Below are positions 54,783-62,853 of a stretch of 64,000 bases of DNA, piece after piece (position 1 is the stretch's first letter; every line of letters starts with the position of its first letter). Under the pieces are notes generated by a model that saw nothing but the letters and a program-made list of their open reading frames with translations, did no database searches and was not told where the DNA came from. The stretch comes from Bernardetiaceae bacterium (GTDB taxonomy: Bacteria > Bacteroidota > Bacteroidia > Cytophagales > Thermoflexibacteraceae): the NCBI GenBank assembly GCA_025057115.1, contig JANWWZ010000003.1, forward strand, positions 177,025 through 241,024, given 5' to 3'. The translations under genes were made by a program, and so were the position numbers.

Positions 54783-57092
54783 ATGGAAGAGCATTTGAGT
54801 TTGGCTAATTACTTATCTTCACTCAACGAGCCGCAAAGGCAAGCAGTATTGCACCAACAAGGTCCTTTGATGATCATAGCTGGAGCTGGCTCAGGTAAAA
54901 CCCGCGCCTTGACCTACCGAATTGCGTATCTGATTCAACAAGGAGTAGATCCGTTTAACATTTTGGCACTTACTTTTACTAACAAAGCAGCTCGAGAAAT
55001 GCGCCAGCGCATAGAGCAAATTCTCGGAGGTAGTGTACAAAGGCTTTGGATGGGAACTTTTCACTCCATTTTTGCTAGAATTTTGCGCACCGAAGCCTCC
55101 CTGCTAGGCTATACTTCCGAATTTACCATTTATGACACTGAAGACTCCAAATCGCTGCTCAAGAGCGTTATTCATGAGATGGAATTAGACGATAGAATTT
55201 ACAAGGTTAACACTGTTTTTGCCCGAATCTCGGCGGCTAAAAATCGATTGATTTCTTGGCAATCTTATTTGAGCAATCCTTCTTTTTTGAAAGAAGATGA
55301 AGAATCCGCCAAACCTAAGCTAGGAGAAATTTACAAAAACTATGTGCAGCGTTGTTTTAAAGCCAACGCAATGGATTTTGACGATTTACTTTTCAACGTG
55401 AATGTACTTTTTCGAGACCATCCCGAGGTGTTGAAAAAATATCAGACAAGGTTTGAGCATTTGTTGATAGATGAGTTTCAGGATACCAACCTAGCCCAGT
55501 ATCTGGCTACGCGCAGCTTAGCAGCGCTTCATCAAAATATCTGCGTGGTGGGAGATGATGCCCAAAGCATCTATGCTTTTCGCGGCGCCGATATTCGCAA
55601 CATCCTCAACTTTGCTAAAGATTATCCCCAAGCTACCGTCATTCGTTTAGAGCAAAATTACCGCTCTACCAAGCGCATCGTAGCTGTTGCCAACAAAGTA
55701 ATTGCTCATAATAAATACCAACTACCTAAAACTGTTTGGACTGCCAACGAAGAAGGCGAACCCATTGAAATTATTCGCGCTGCTACAGACATCGACGAAG
55801 GGCGATTAATTGCCTCTTCTATTTTTGAACTTAAAATGCGCTACCAAGCTCACAACCGCGACTTTGCTGTTTTATACCGCACCCATGCCCAGTCACGTGT
55901 ATTTGAAGAAGCCTTGCGCAGGCTTAATATCAATTATAGAGTATATGGCGGCTTGTCTTTTTACCAGCGAAAAGAAATTAAAGATCTTATTGCTTACTTT
56001 CGCTTTACCATCAACCAGCAGGATGAAGAAGCATTTCGCCGCATTGTGAATTTGCCCAGAAGAGGCATTGGTGAATCCACAGTGCAAAAAATTTTATTAG
56101 CAGCTGCTGAAAACAATGTCAGCATAGGGGAAGTAATCGCCCAGCCAGAATATTTTTTAGGCAAATCGAGGATTAATGCTGCCATCACTGACTTTGCCGA
56201 GATGATAAAAGACTTTGCCAAGGTCATGCAGCAAAAAAACGCCTATGAGACAGCTCTGTACATTGCCAAAAATTCTGGCTTGCTGCGCGAGCTCTACGAA
56301 GATAAAACTATAGAAGGGCGAGTTCGCTATGAAAACGTACACGAATTGCTCAATGCTATCAAAGAATTTGTAGACGATAGCCAACAAGAAGACAAAAGCC
56401 TTGCTGCCTTTCTTCACCAAGTGGCTTTGCTTACTTCTACTGACGAAAATGACAAAGAGAATACAGATGTAGTGTCATTAATGACGATTCACCAAGCTAA
56501 AGGACTGGAATTCAACTTTGTCTATATTGTGGGAATGGAAGAAGGAATTTTTCCTTCCTCAATGATTTCAACGCAAGCCGAAATGGAAGAAGAGCGAAGA
56601 TTGTTTTACGTAGCCATCACCAGGGCAGCTAAAAGGCTCACTATAAGCTACGCTTTGCAGCGCTATCGCTATGGCGAGCTAGAGCCTTCTGAGCCCAGTA
56701 GTTTTTTGGAAGAAATAGACTACCGTCATGTGCGCATGGGCAGGGTAAATCAAGTAGGTTTTATAGACAAGCAACGCCTCGTGCAGCACCCAACGGTCGA
56801 AAGCGATTCTCCCAAACTGTTGTCAAAAGATTTTGCAGAAAAAACGAATGTACCTAAAAATTTGATTTCGCCTCCTACAAGTGTTTATATTCACAAGCCT
56901 TCTGCTCACTTTGTTGCTAGCGATCTTAGCAAGTTGAAAGAAGGCATGCGCGTAGAACATTTGCGGTTCGGATTTGGAACAGTGGTAAGTGTGGATCTCA
57001 AAAGCAGTGAACGCAGAGCGGTGATCCATTTTGACCAAGTAGGTGAAAAAACACTGCTACTCAACTTTGCTAAGCTAATGATTATAGAATAA
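54783..57092 (+). CDS. UvrD/PcrA-type ATP-dependent DNA helicase
   Basis: 769 residues from the ATG at 54783, which fits the usual start before SSLNEPQRQAV; an upstream ATG at 54747 would lie before the third repeat. All superfamily 1A motifs are present: Q motif LNEPQRQAV, Walker A AGAGSGKT (residues 33-40), DEFQDTN, VGDDAQSIYAFRGA, LEQNYRS, and VSLMTIHQAKGLEF and VAITRAAKRL at the C-terminal end. The tail (LKEGMRVEHLRFGFGTVVSVD) is the PcrA-type Tudor-like RNA-polymerase-binding fold. It works in excision repair and transcription-replication conflicts. Confidence 0.95.
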   Translation: MEEHLSLANYLSSLNEPQRQAVLHQQGPLMIIAGAGSGKTRALTYRIAYLIQQGVDPFNILALTFTNKAAREMRQRIEQILGGSVQRLWMGTFHSIFARILRTEASLLGYTSEFTIYDTEDSKSLLKSVIHEMELDDRIYKVNTVFARISAAKNRLISWQSYLSNPSFLKEDEESAKPKLGEIYKNYVQRCFKANAMDFDDLLFNVNVLFRDHPEVLKKYQTRFEHLLIDEFQDTNLAQYLATRSLAALHQNICVVGDDAQSIYAFRGADIRNILNFAKDYPQATVIRLEQNYRSTKRIVAVANKVIAHNKYQLPKTVWTANEEGEPIEIIRAATDIDEGRLIASSIFELKMRYQAHNRDFAVLYRTHAQSRVFEEALRRLNINYRVYGGLSFYQRKEIKDLIAYFRFTINQQDEEAFRRIVNLPRRGIGESTVQKILLAAAENNVSIGEVIAQPEYFLGKSRINAAITDFAEMIKDFAKVMQQKNAYETALYIAKNSGLLRELYEDKTIEGRVRYENVHELLNAIKEFVDDSQQEDKSLAAFLHQVALLTSTDENDKENTDVVSLMTIHQAKGLEFNFVYIVGMEEGIFPSSMISTQAEMEEERRLFYVAITRAAKRLTISYALQRYRYGELEPSEPSSFLEEIDYRHVRMGRVNQVGFIDKQRLVQHPTVESDSPKLLSKDFAEKTNVPKNLISPPTSVYIHKPSAHFVASDLSKLKEGMRVEHLRFGFGTVVSVDLKSSERRAVIHFDQVGEKTLLLNFAKLMIIE

Positions 57093-57141
57093 TTTTCACC
57101 TGATTGCCATGTGCATAGTTTTTTTTGAATTAAAACAAAAT

Positions 57142-58464
57142 TTATTCATGTGTTTGTGAATACAAATGACGTATTAGGGGTCGATGGCGCGGAATGTGCA
57201 CCTTCGTCATCAGTCCTAAACCTATTAAAAAGAGAATGGCTAGCGCCATTGCACTATTTCGCATGTTTTCGGTGAGGTGCTCTACCAATCCAAACAAAAA
57301 TGTACCTCCAACAATGGAAACTTTTTCTACCACGTCATAAAAACTAAAAAAAGAAGTGTTGTTGTGAGTGTCTTTAGGAAGCAATTTAGCGTAGGTAGAA
57401 CGCGAAACGGATTGAATGCCTCCCATAATCAGACCTACTAGCGCGGCTAAAGCGTAAAATCCTACTTCAGTACGTACTACGTAAGCCCCTAAGCAAACTA
57501 CTAACCAAAGCACCAACATCGAGTTTATAGAAAGGCGATTGCTCTGCTGGGCAATGCGTGCAAACAAATACCCCCCTGGAATGGCAATCAATTGAATAAT
57601 TAGCACGGTTAGAATGAGTTTATCAGCACTAAGGTGAATTTCCTTTTCGCCAAAGGTGGCAGCCAAGAGCATGACAGTTTGCACACCCATGCTATAGAAG
57701 AAAAAGGCTATCAAATAGATCTTGGTAGAAGGAAGTTTTTGCATTGTTTGCCAAACTCTTTGCAAGCGCTTATAGCCTTTTGTCAATAGGTCGGCAGTAA
57801 GCTCGGCTTCATAGGGGCTTTTGGGCAATATCCAAAATGAATATTGAGCAAAAACGATCCACCAAATTCCTACAGAAGCCAGTGAAATGCGCACCGCTTC
57901 AGTTTCGTCTGCAATGCCAAACCAGTGAGGTTTTTGTATGGTTATTAAGTTGAAAACTAATAATACCACACCGCCTAGATAGCCGTAAGCAAATCCGCGC
58001 GCACTTACCTTATCTAATTTTTCCCGTCTTACAATTTCGGGCAAATAGGCATTGTAAAATACCAATCCTCCTGTATAACCAAAACAAGCTAAGGTATTGC
58101 ACAAGATTCCCCAAACGATATTGTCGCCTTCAAAAAAATACAGCCCAATGCAACCCATTGCGCCTAGATAGGTAAAAAAACGCATCATGGGTTTTCGGAA
58201 CCTACCATAGTCAGCAATGCTAGCAAGCAAAGGAGAAAGAACGGCAGCTAATAAAAATGCAAAGGAAAGAGAGTAGGAATACAACACGGTGTTGCTAATA
58301 TCCCATCCTAAAAAATCAACCCTATTGCCGTTGAACGCATGTCGGGTAGCTGTATTGTAATAAACGGGAAAGATAGTGGAACTGATCACTAACATGTAGG
58401 CTGAATTAGCCCAGTCGTACATACACCAAGCGTGAATAATCTTTGGGTCATCTTTTTTTTGCAT
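57142..58464 (-). CDS. UMF1/Atg22-like MFS transporter (copy 2)
   Basis: 440 residues with about 12 membrane segments. The family opening HAWCMYDWANSAYMLVISSTIFPVYY, LSPLLASIADYGRFRKPMM and GYTGGLVFYNAYLPEIV parallel the protein at 14429-15730 along its whole length; the two are paralogues. Substrate unknown. It ends convergently 49 bases from the helicase gene. Confidence 0.87.
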   Translation of the reverse strand: MQKKDDPKIIHAWCMYDWANSAYMLVISSTIFPVYYNTATRHAFNGNRVDFLGWDISNTVLYSYSLSFAFLLAAVLSPLLASIADYGRFRKPMMRFFTYLGAMGCIGLYFFEGDNIVWGILCNTLACFGYTGGLVFYNAYLPEIVRREKLDKVSARGFAYGYLGGVVLLVFNLITIQKPHWFGIADETEAVRISLASVGIWWIVFAQYSFWILPKSPYEAELTADLLTKGYKRLQRVWQTMQKLPSTKIYLIAFFFYSMGVQTVMLLAATFGEKEIHLSADKLILTVLIIQLIAIPGGYLFARIAQQSNRLSINSMLVLWLVVCLGAYVVRTEVGFYALAALVGLIMGGIQSVSRSTYAKLLPKDTHNNTSFFSFYDVVEKVSIVGGTFLFGLVEHLTENMRNSAMALAILFLIGLGLMTKVHIPRHRPLIRHLYSQTHE

Positions 58465-58480
58465 AACTTTACCAGCTAGG

Positions 58481-58488
58481 CAAAAATA
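58481..58488 (-). promoter_or_regulatory. -7-like element of the second UMF1 gene
   Basis: TATTTTTG on the minus strand, 17 bases before the ATG at 58464 and seven bases from the divergent ribE start. No good -33 element is seen, so this is a partial match. Confidence 0.4.
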
Positions 58489-58494
58489 ACCTAA

Positions 58495-59100
58495 ATGTTC
58501 ACAGGCATTGTTGAAGCAATAGGCAAAGTAGTGGACATTGCCTCAGAGGGTGATAATTTGCACTTCCGCATTGCTTCCCCTATTTCTTCTGAGCTAAAAA
58601 TAGACCAAAGTGTTTCTCATAGCGGAGTATGCCTTACGGTAGTGGCAGTGGAAAACAATACCCACGTAGTGACTGCAGTGCGCGAAACATTGAGCAAGAC
58701 GACTCTAAGCCAATGGCGCATAGGCTCACTAGTCAATTTAGAACGCTGCATGCCAGCCAATGGAAGATTTGACGGGCATTTTGTACAAGGACACATAGAC
58801 CAAGTAGGCATATGCACCCATATTGCAGATGAAAATGGAAGTTGGCGCTACAGATTTGTTTATGACTCCTCAACAGGTAACTTTACAGTTGAAAAAGGCT
58901 CTATTGCAGTAGACGGCGTCAGCCTTACAGTAATCGATAGCCAAACGGGTAGTTTTAGCGTAGCAATTATTCCCTATACCTACCACCATACTACTTTTCA
59001 TACTTTACAAATAGGTCAGCAAGTCAATCTTGAGTTTGATGTTATAGGAAAGTACATCAAGCGAGTTATGGAATTGCACTTTGCCCAGTGGAAAAATTAA
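58495..59100 (+). CDS. ribE: Riboflavin synthase alpha chain
   Basis: 201 residues made of two lumazine-binding halves (about 1-97 and 98-190): MFTGIVEAIGKVVDI, HSGVCLTVVAVE and ERCMPANGRFDGHFVQGHIDQ in the first, VDGVSLTVIDS in the second. The enzyme dismutates two lumazines to riboflavin. Some databases call this gene ribC or ribE. No riboswitch is visible: only about 30 bases separate it from the divergent UMF1 gene. Confidence 0.96.
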   Translation: MFTGIVEAIGKVVDIASEGDNLHFRIASPISSELKIDQSVSHSGVCLTVVAVENNTHVVTAVRETLSKTTLSQWRIGSLVNLERCMPANGRFDGHFVQGHIDQVGICTHIADENGSWRYRFVYDSSTGNFTVEKGSIAVDGVSLTVIDSQTGSFSVAIIPYTYHHTTFHTLQIGQQVNLEFDVIGKYIKRVMELHFAQWKN

Positions 59101-59120
59101 TTTTGGCTCGTCACGCAATA

Positions 59121-59141
59121 AAACCCCTTCACAGAGGGTTT
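59121..59141 (+). terminator. Weak terminator candidate after ribE
   Basis: AAACCC (59121-59126) and GGGTTT (59136-59141) flank a 9-base loop and are followed by ATTATATTG. The stem is short, so termination would be partial. Confidence 0.4.
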
Positions 59142-59179
59142 ATTATATTGAAACAGTGAAAGAACATTCATATACTCAC

Positions 59180-59941
59180 ATGAACTGCATAATTGTAGAC
59201 GATGATGCTTTCTCTCGCACTGTTATTAAGCAGTTGGTAAAGCGCACTGCTAGCCTTGAGCTACTGGCTGAATGCGCCAGCGCCATAGAGGCTTACCAAT
59301 TGCTGAAAAACGTGGAAGTAGATCTCATTTTCCTCGATGTAGAAATGCCTGTAATGTCGGGGTTAGATTTACTTAGAACACTCAAAAAAACTCCTCAAAT
59401 CATTGTTGTTACAGGTAACAAGGATTACGCTGTAGAAGCATTTGACTACGATGTAACTGATTTTCTTGTAAAGCCAGTGGAATATCCCCGTTTTTTGCGC
59501 GCTGTTGAGCGGGCAGAAACTCATCTAAAACGCGCCGCTAGTGAGTGGTCTTTTTTACCCCCCTATGTTCATCAACTACCGCGTGAAGTTATTGTTGCTC
59601 CGCGAGAGGCTCAACCAGGAGAAAATTTCTTTATCAAAACTAAAGATGATGGGCGCATTGTGCATTTGCAGACCTATGAAATAGAATTCATCGAAGCCAT
59701 GTCCGATTACGTGGAAATTTATACCCTCACAGGCAACCGCTACGTAGTCCACACTACGATGAAGGGGATAGAAAAACAACTACCCGAACACAGCTTTATG
59801 CGCGTTCATCGTTCGTTTATTGTCAATACGGAGCACATACGTTCCATTGAGGATGACAAGGTGTTAATGCCTAGTCGTAAAATACCCATTGGAGGTTCTT
59901 ACCGCGATAGCTTTTTAAAAAGTCTCAATATTTTGTCTTGA
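59180..59941 (+). CDS. LytTR-family response regulator
   Basis: 253 residues from the ATG at 59180. A receiver domain (D7-D8-D9, phospho-acceptor D53 in IFLDVEMPVMSG, Lys in DFLVKPVEY) and a C-terminal LytTR DNA-binding domain (YEIEFIEAMSDYVEIYTLTGN, FMRVHRSFIVNTEHI). LytTR regulators usually pair with a LytS/YehU-type histidine kinase; none is nearby. The 3' end overlaps the convergent NAD synthetase gene by 17 bases. Confidence 0.93.
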   Translation: MNCIIVDDDAFSRTVIKQLVKRTASLELLAECASAIEAYQLLKNVEVDLIFLDVEMPVMSGLDLLRTLKKTPQIIVVTGNKDYAVEAFDYDVTDFLVKPVEYPRFLRAVERAETHLKRAASEWSFLPPYVHQLPREVIVAPREAQPGENFFIKTKDDGRIVHLQTYEIEFIEAMSDYVEIYTLTGNRYVVHTTMKGIEKQLPEHSFMRVHRSFIVNTEHIRSIEDDKVLMPSRKIPIGGSYRDSFLKSLNILS

Positions 59942-61928
59942 CGTAGCAGGCAAGTTGTTCGAGTTCTCTCTCATATCCTCCTGAAAGGATTGGAAAACGA
60001 CACCACGTTTTAGGATCTAAATTTTTGTCATCCAAATGGAAAGAAGGCGCATATCGCTCTCGCTTCCATTGATTGCGGCACCACAATTGAAAAAAGCGCC
60101 TTACCCAGATGTGTAATTGCTCGGTGCTGTACTGTGGAAAGCGCACCCGCATAAGCTCAAAACACGCGATGGGCATTTTTTTATCCCGAATGGCTGCTTC
60201 TTCTATAGCATCCAATAGGTCATAAGGCATTAAATCCTCTTCGTCGGTTTGTTTGCAATCAGGTGGACGCAGTTCTGCAGTAGGTGCTTGTTCGTTCACA
60301 TAGCGCAAGGCAGCTACTGTAAAGTAGCTACCATCCGATAGCAACACACCGTGCTTTTCCAACCAGCGCAACCATTGCCGCAGAAAAGCTTTGTCAATAC
60401 CCGCAATAGGGCTTAGTCCACCGGAAGTGTCTCCGTCCATAGTGGCATACCCTACCGCTGCCTCTGAGCGATTAGAGGTCGATAGCAATAAGGCACCTTT
60501 TACATTGGTCAGTAGCCAAATACCTGGGCTGCGAACTCGTGCTTGCACATTTTGTAGAGCAATATCATCCGTATCCCAGCTTAAAGGTCTGCCGATGGCG
60601 TTGGAAATAATCTGTTTGTAGCATTCTACTATTTCATCTACACTCCACTGATAAAAGTTTGCCCCTAGAGCGCGAGCCACTTCCCATGCAGCAGTTTGAG
60701 TTACCTTGCCGCTGTTTCGCGTGGATTGGTAAGCTACTGTAAGCATCAAACGCATTATTTCCTCCTCGCTTTGGCAACTTTGTAGTTCTTGCCAGTAAGA
60801 AAGTTTTTGCTTAAAGGCTTCCAGTCCGATGCTTTCTATGCCTAATTTTACCATAAGCCGAACGCAACAGCTAATAGCAGAGGAATCTGCTCCGCCGCTA
60901 AGGGATACTACAAACCCGCGTGAACGGCTTTTGCGCAAGTAGTCGTACAGACCTAGAGCTAAAGCGCGAGCAAACTCTTCTTCCTGTAGAAAAGAACTTT
61001 TTTCCCAGTGAGCCTCTTGAGGTTGATGAAGTTGAGGCAAAATTTGAGGATATTGAAAATCGACCTGTATGCAGTTTTGTTGCATGTGAGGGATGTTGAA
61101 GATAGTACTTGCTTGGGCTTGTGTCATGCGCGCTTCTTGAATGTCGATAATAGCACTTGTAACTAGCCAGTCGTGAAAAGAAAGTCTTTCACCAATGGCT
61201 AACAATCGCCCTGAAGAGGCAATCAGCGTACCGCCGTCGTAAATGGCTCGTCCTGCCTCGTTACCTAGCAGATTGGCGTAAATGTAAGCCGTACCAAAAG
61301 CACGGCTGCCTTCCAAAACAAAACGCTTGCGCACTTCTAATTTCTCAAAAGCAAAATGGCTCGCACTCGGATTGAGAATGACGTCTACCCCATAGCGGTA
61401 GAGTTTTCTACCAGGTCGATTGGCTACCCATGCATCTTCGCAAATTTCAAAGCCAATCTTTACACCCCCTATGTTAAAATAAATATCACCTAGAGGATAT
61501 TTTTTTCCATTAATCAAAATTTCTACCTGCTCATCTTCTGGCCAAGGCGTAAACCATCTAGGTTCGTAATGAATGCCATTGCCTGCTAAAAATCGCTTTG
61601 CTACAAATCCTACAATTTCACCATCCACCAGCAAGCAAGCTGTGTTAAAAATTCTATTCTGGTACATCAGGGGCAAACCTATGCATGTGATCATGCCTTG
61701 GGTGCAAGGTCGGATTTCTTCCAAGATTTCTAAAGCAGTTTGATGAACTCCAGGAGAATAAAACATATCTTCACACCCGTAGCCAGTAATGCAAAGTTCA
61801 GGTAGGCACAAAATGCTTACTTGTTCAGCCTTAGCTTGAGCAATAGCGGCTAATATATTTTGTTTGTTTGATAGCCATGCCAGCGGTGTTTGATTCAGTA
61901 CAGCGCCTGCTACTTTAATTAGCTGCAT
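59925..61928 (-). CDS. nadE: Glutamine-dependent NAD(+) synthetase
   Basis: 667 residues. The N-terminal nitrilase-type glutaminase domain has the catalytic Glu (ILCLPELCITGYGCED), Lys region and Cys (GFEICEDAWVANRPG). The C-terminal synthetase domain has the P-loop SGGADSSA (~residue 345) and a TSNRSEAAVGYATMDGD ATP/NaAD stretch. The full length matches the two-domain NadE that takes ammonia from glutamine. It makes NAD in the cytosol, upstream of the NAD kinase encoded at 25794. Confidence 0.95.
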   Translation of the reverse strand: MQLIKVAGAVLNQTPLAWLSNKQNILAAIAQAKAEQVSILCLPELCITGYGCEDMFYSPGVHQTALEILEEIRPCTQGMITCIGLPLMYQNRIFNTACLLVDGEIVGFVAKRFLAGNGIHYEPRWFTPWPEDEQVEILINGKKYPLGDIYFNIGGVKIGFEICEDAWVANRPGRKLYRYGVDVILNPSASHFAFEKLEVRKRFVLEGSRAFGTAYIYANLLGNEAGRAIYDGGTLIASSGRLLAIGERLSFHDWLVTSAIIDIQEARMTQAQASTIFNIPHMQQNCIQVDFQYPQILPQLHQPQEAHWEKSSFLQEEEFARALALGLYDYLRKSRSRGFVVSLSGGADSSAISCCVRLMVKLGIESIGLEAFKQKLSYWQELQSCQSEEEIMRLMLTVAYQSTRNSGKVTQTAAWEVARALGANFYQWSVDEIVECYKQIISNAIGRPLSWDTDDIALQNVQARVRSPGIWLLTNVKGALLLSTSNRSEAAVGYATMDGDTSGGLSPIAGIDKAFLRQWLRWLEKHGVLLSDGSYFTVAALRYVNEQAPTAELRPPDCKQTDEEDLMPYDLLDAIEEAAIRDKKMPIACFELMRVRFPQYSTEQLHIWVRRFFQLWCRNQWKRERYAPSFHLDDKNLDPKTWCRFPILSGGYERELEQLACYVKTKY

Positions 61929-62044
61929 AAGGTAAAGGTTTTTTGTTATTTACCTGTTCACATTGGTAGTAAATGAAACAAAGTCGAGATACCTAACTTG
62001 TCGTTTGGTGGTAGATTCAAAATATCTTCAAATTAATTTTTTCG

Positions 62045-62059
62045 CAACTCAACGAGTTG
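62045..62059. promoter_or_regulatory. Inverted repeat in the nadE-peroxiredoxin divergent region
   Basis: CAACTC-AAC-GAGTTG is a perfect 6-bp inverted repeat 37 bases before the -7-like box of the peroxiredoxin gene. It could be an operator; nothing confirms it. Confidence 0.3.
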
Positions 62060-62095
62060 TGATTAGCCTTAGCACAATATATCAAACGTACAACG

Positions 62096-62103
62096 TATTT
62101 TTG
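62096..62103 (+). promoter_or_regulatory. -7 element of the peroxiredoxin gene
   Basis: A perfect TATTTTTG, 31 bases before the ATG at 62135. No TTTG is seen at the expected upstream spacing. Confidence 0.5.
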
Positions 62104-62134
62104 CAAAGTTTTGTTTGACTACATCTAAGGCGTT

Positions 62135-62707
62135 ATGAACAACCAACAAGTGAACTCGATGCCTCGCATAGGTGACAAAGCTCCCGACTTTGAGGCGATG
62201 ACTACCATGGGAAAAATTCGCTTTTCCGATTATAACAAAGGTAGATGGGTGATTTTCTTCTCTCACCCTGCTGATTTTACACCCGTTTGCACTACTGAGA
62301 TGACGGGATTTGCGAAGGAAAAAGCATTTTTTGACAGCCGCAATACTGCCTTGTTAGGACTTAGCATCGACAGCATTCATGCTCACATTGCATGGGTAAA
62401 CGCTGTTAACGAGAAAACAGGAGTATTATTTAACTTCCCCATTGTCGCCGATTTAGACATGAGTGTAGCCAAGCTCTATGGCATGCTTCAACCAGGAGAG
62501 AGCGAAACGGCTACCGTAAGAGCTGTGTTTTTCATCGACCCAGAGGGCATTATTCGCCTGATTATGTATTACCCGCTCAACATTGGTCGGAGCATGGAAG
62601 CGAAAGATGGTTATCCATTTGTGCATTTTCATAGTCATGTTATATTTACGCAATTAGAACTATTAGCTCTTTCTTCTAACTCTTTATTAATTCGAGTTTC
62701 TATTTAA
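62135..62707 (+). CDS. Peroxiredoxin (AhpC/TSA, 1-Cys type), C-terminal region replaced
   Basis: 190 residues. Residues 1-155 are a normal Prx6-like peroxiredoxin: peroxidatic Cys52 in FFSHPADFTPVCTTE, AHIAWVNAV, FPIVADLDMSVAKLYGML, RAVFFIDPEGIIRL and PLNIGRSME. From about nt 62600 the homology stops and an unrelated 35-residue tail (AKDGYPFVHFHSHVIF ...) leads to a stop; relatives continue for another 55-60 residues that form the dimer/C-terminal domain. No other frame restores it. The enzyme is probably impaired. An ATG at 62159 may be the true start. AT-rich DNA begins at the break. Confidence 0.78.
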   Translation: MNNQQVNSMPRIGDKAPDFEAMTTMGKIRFSDYNKGRWVIFFSHPADFTPVCTTEMTGFAKEKAFFDSRNTALLGLSIDSIHAHIAWVNAVNEKTGVLFNFPIVADLDMSVAKLYGMLQPGESETATVRAVFFIDPEGIIRLIMYYPLNIGRSMEAKDGYPFVHFHSHVIFTQLELLALSSNSLLIRVSI

Positions 62708-62853
62708 GGATGTTTCTTACAGATCTTTCCTTTTTACATCTAACTGATTCTGTTGGTTTAACTTATAATACGTCATTAAATAAAAATAAAATACAAAAAT
62801 GATGTAAAAATTACATTTGGTTAATTCTTCAACGAGAAAAATACAAAATACCT
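62708..62853. other. AT-rich intergenic region with inverted repeat
   Basis: About 145 very AT-rich bases between the truncated peroxiredoxin and the membrane protein. A perfect inverted repeat ATGTAA-AAA-TTACAT lies at 62802-62816. No transposase or clear terminal repeats are seen. Confidence 0.4.

Noticed and set aside
58465..58494. FMN riboswitch before riboflavin synthase
   Set aside because: Only 30 bases separate it from the divergent gene, too short for an aptamer.
62453..62653. Minus-strand ORF over the peroxiredoxin break, considered as a transposase remnant
   Set aside because: It has no DDE or helix-turn-helix motif and mostly mirrors the peroxiredoxin codons.
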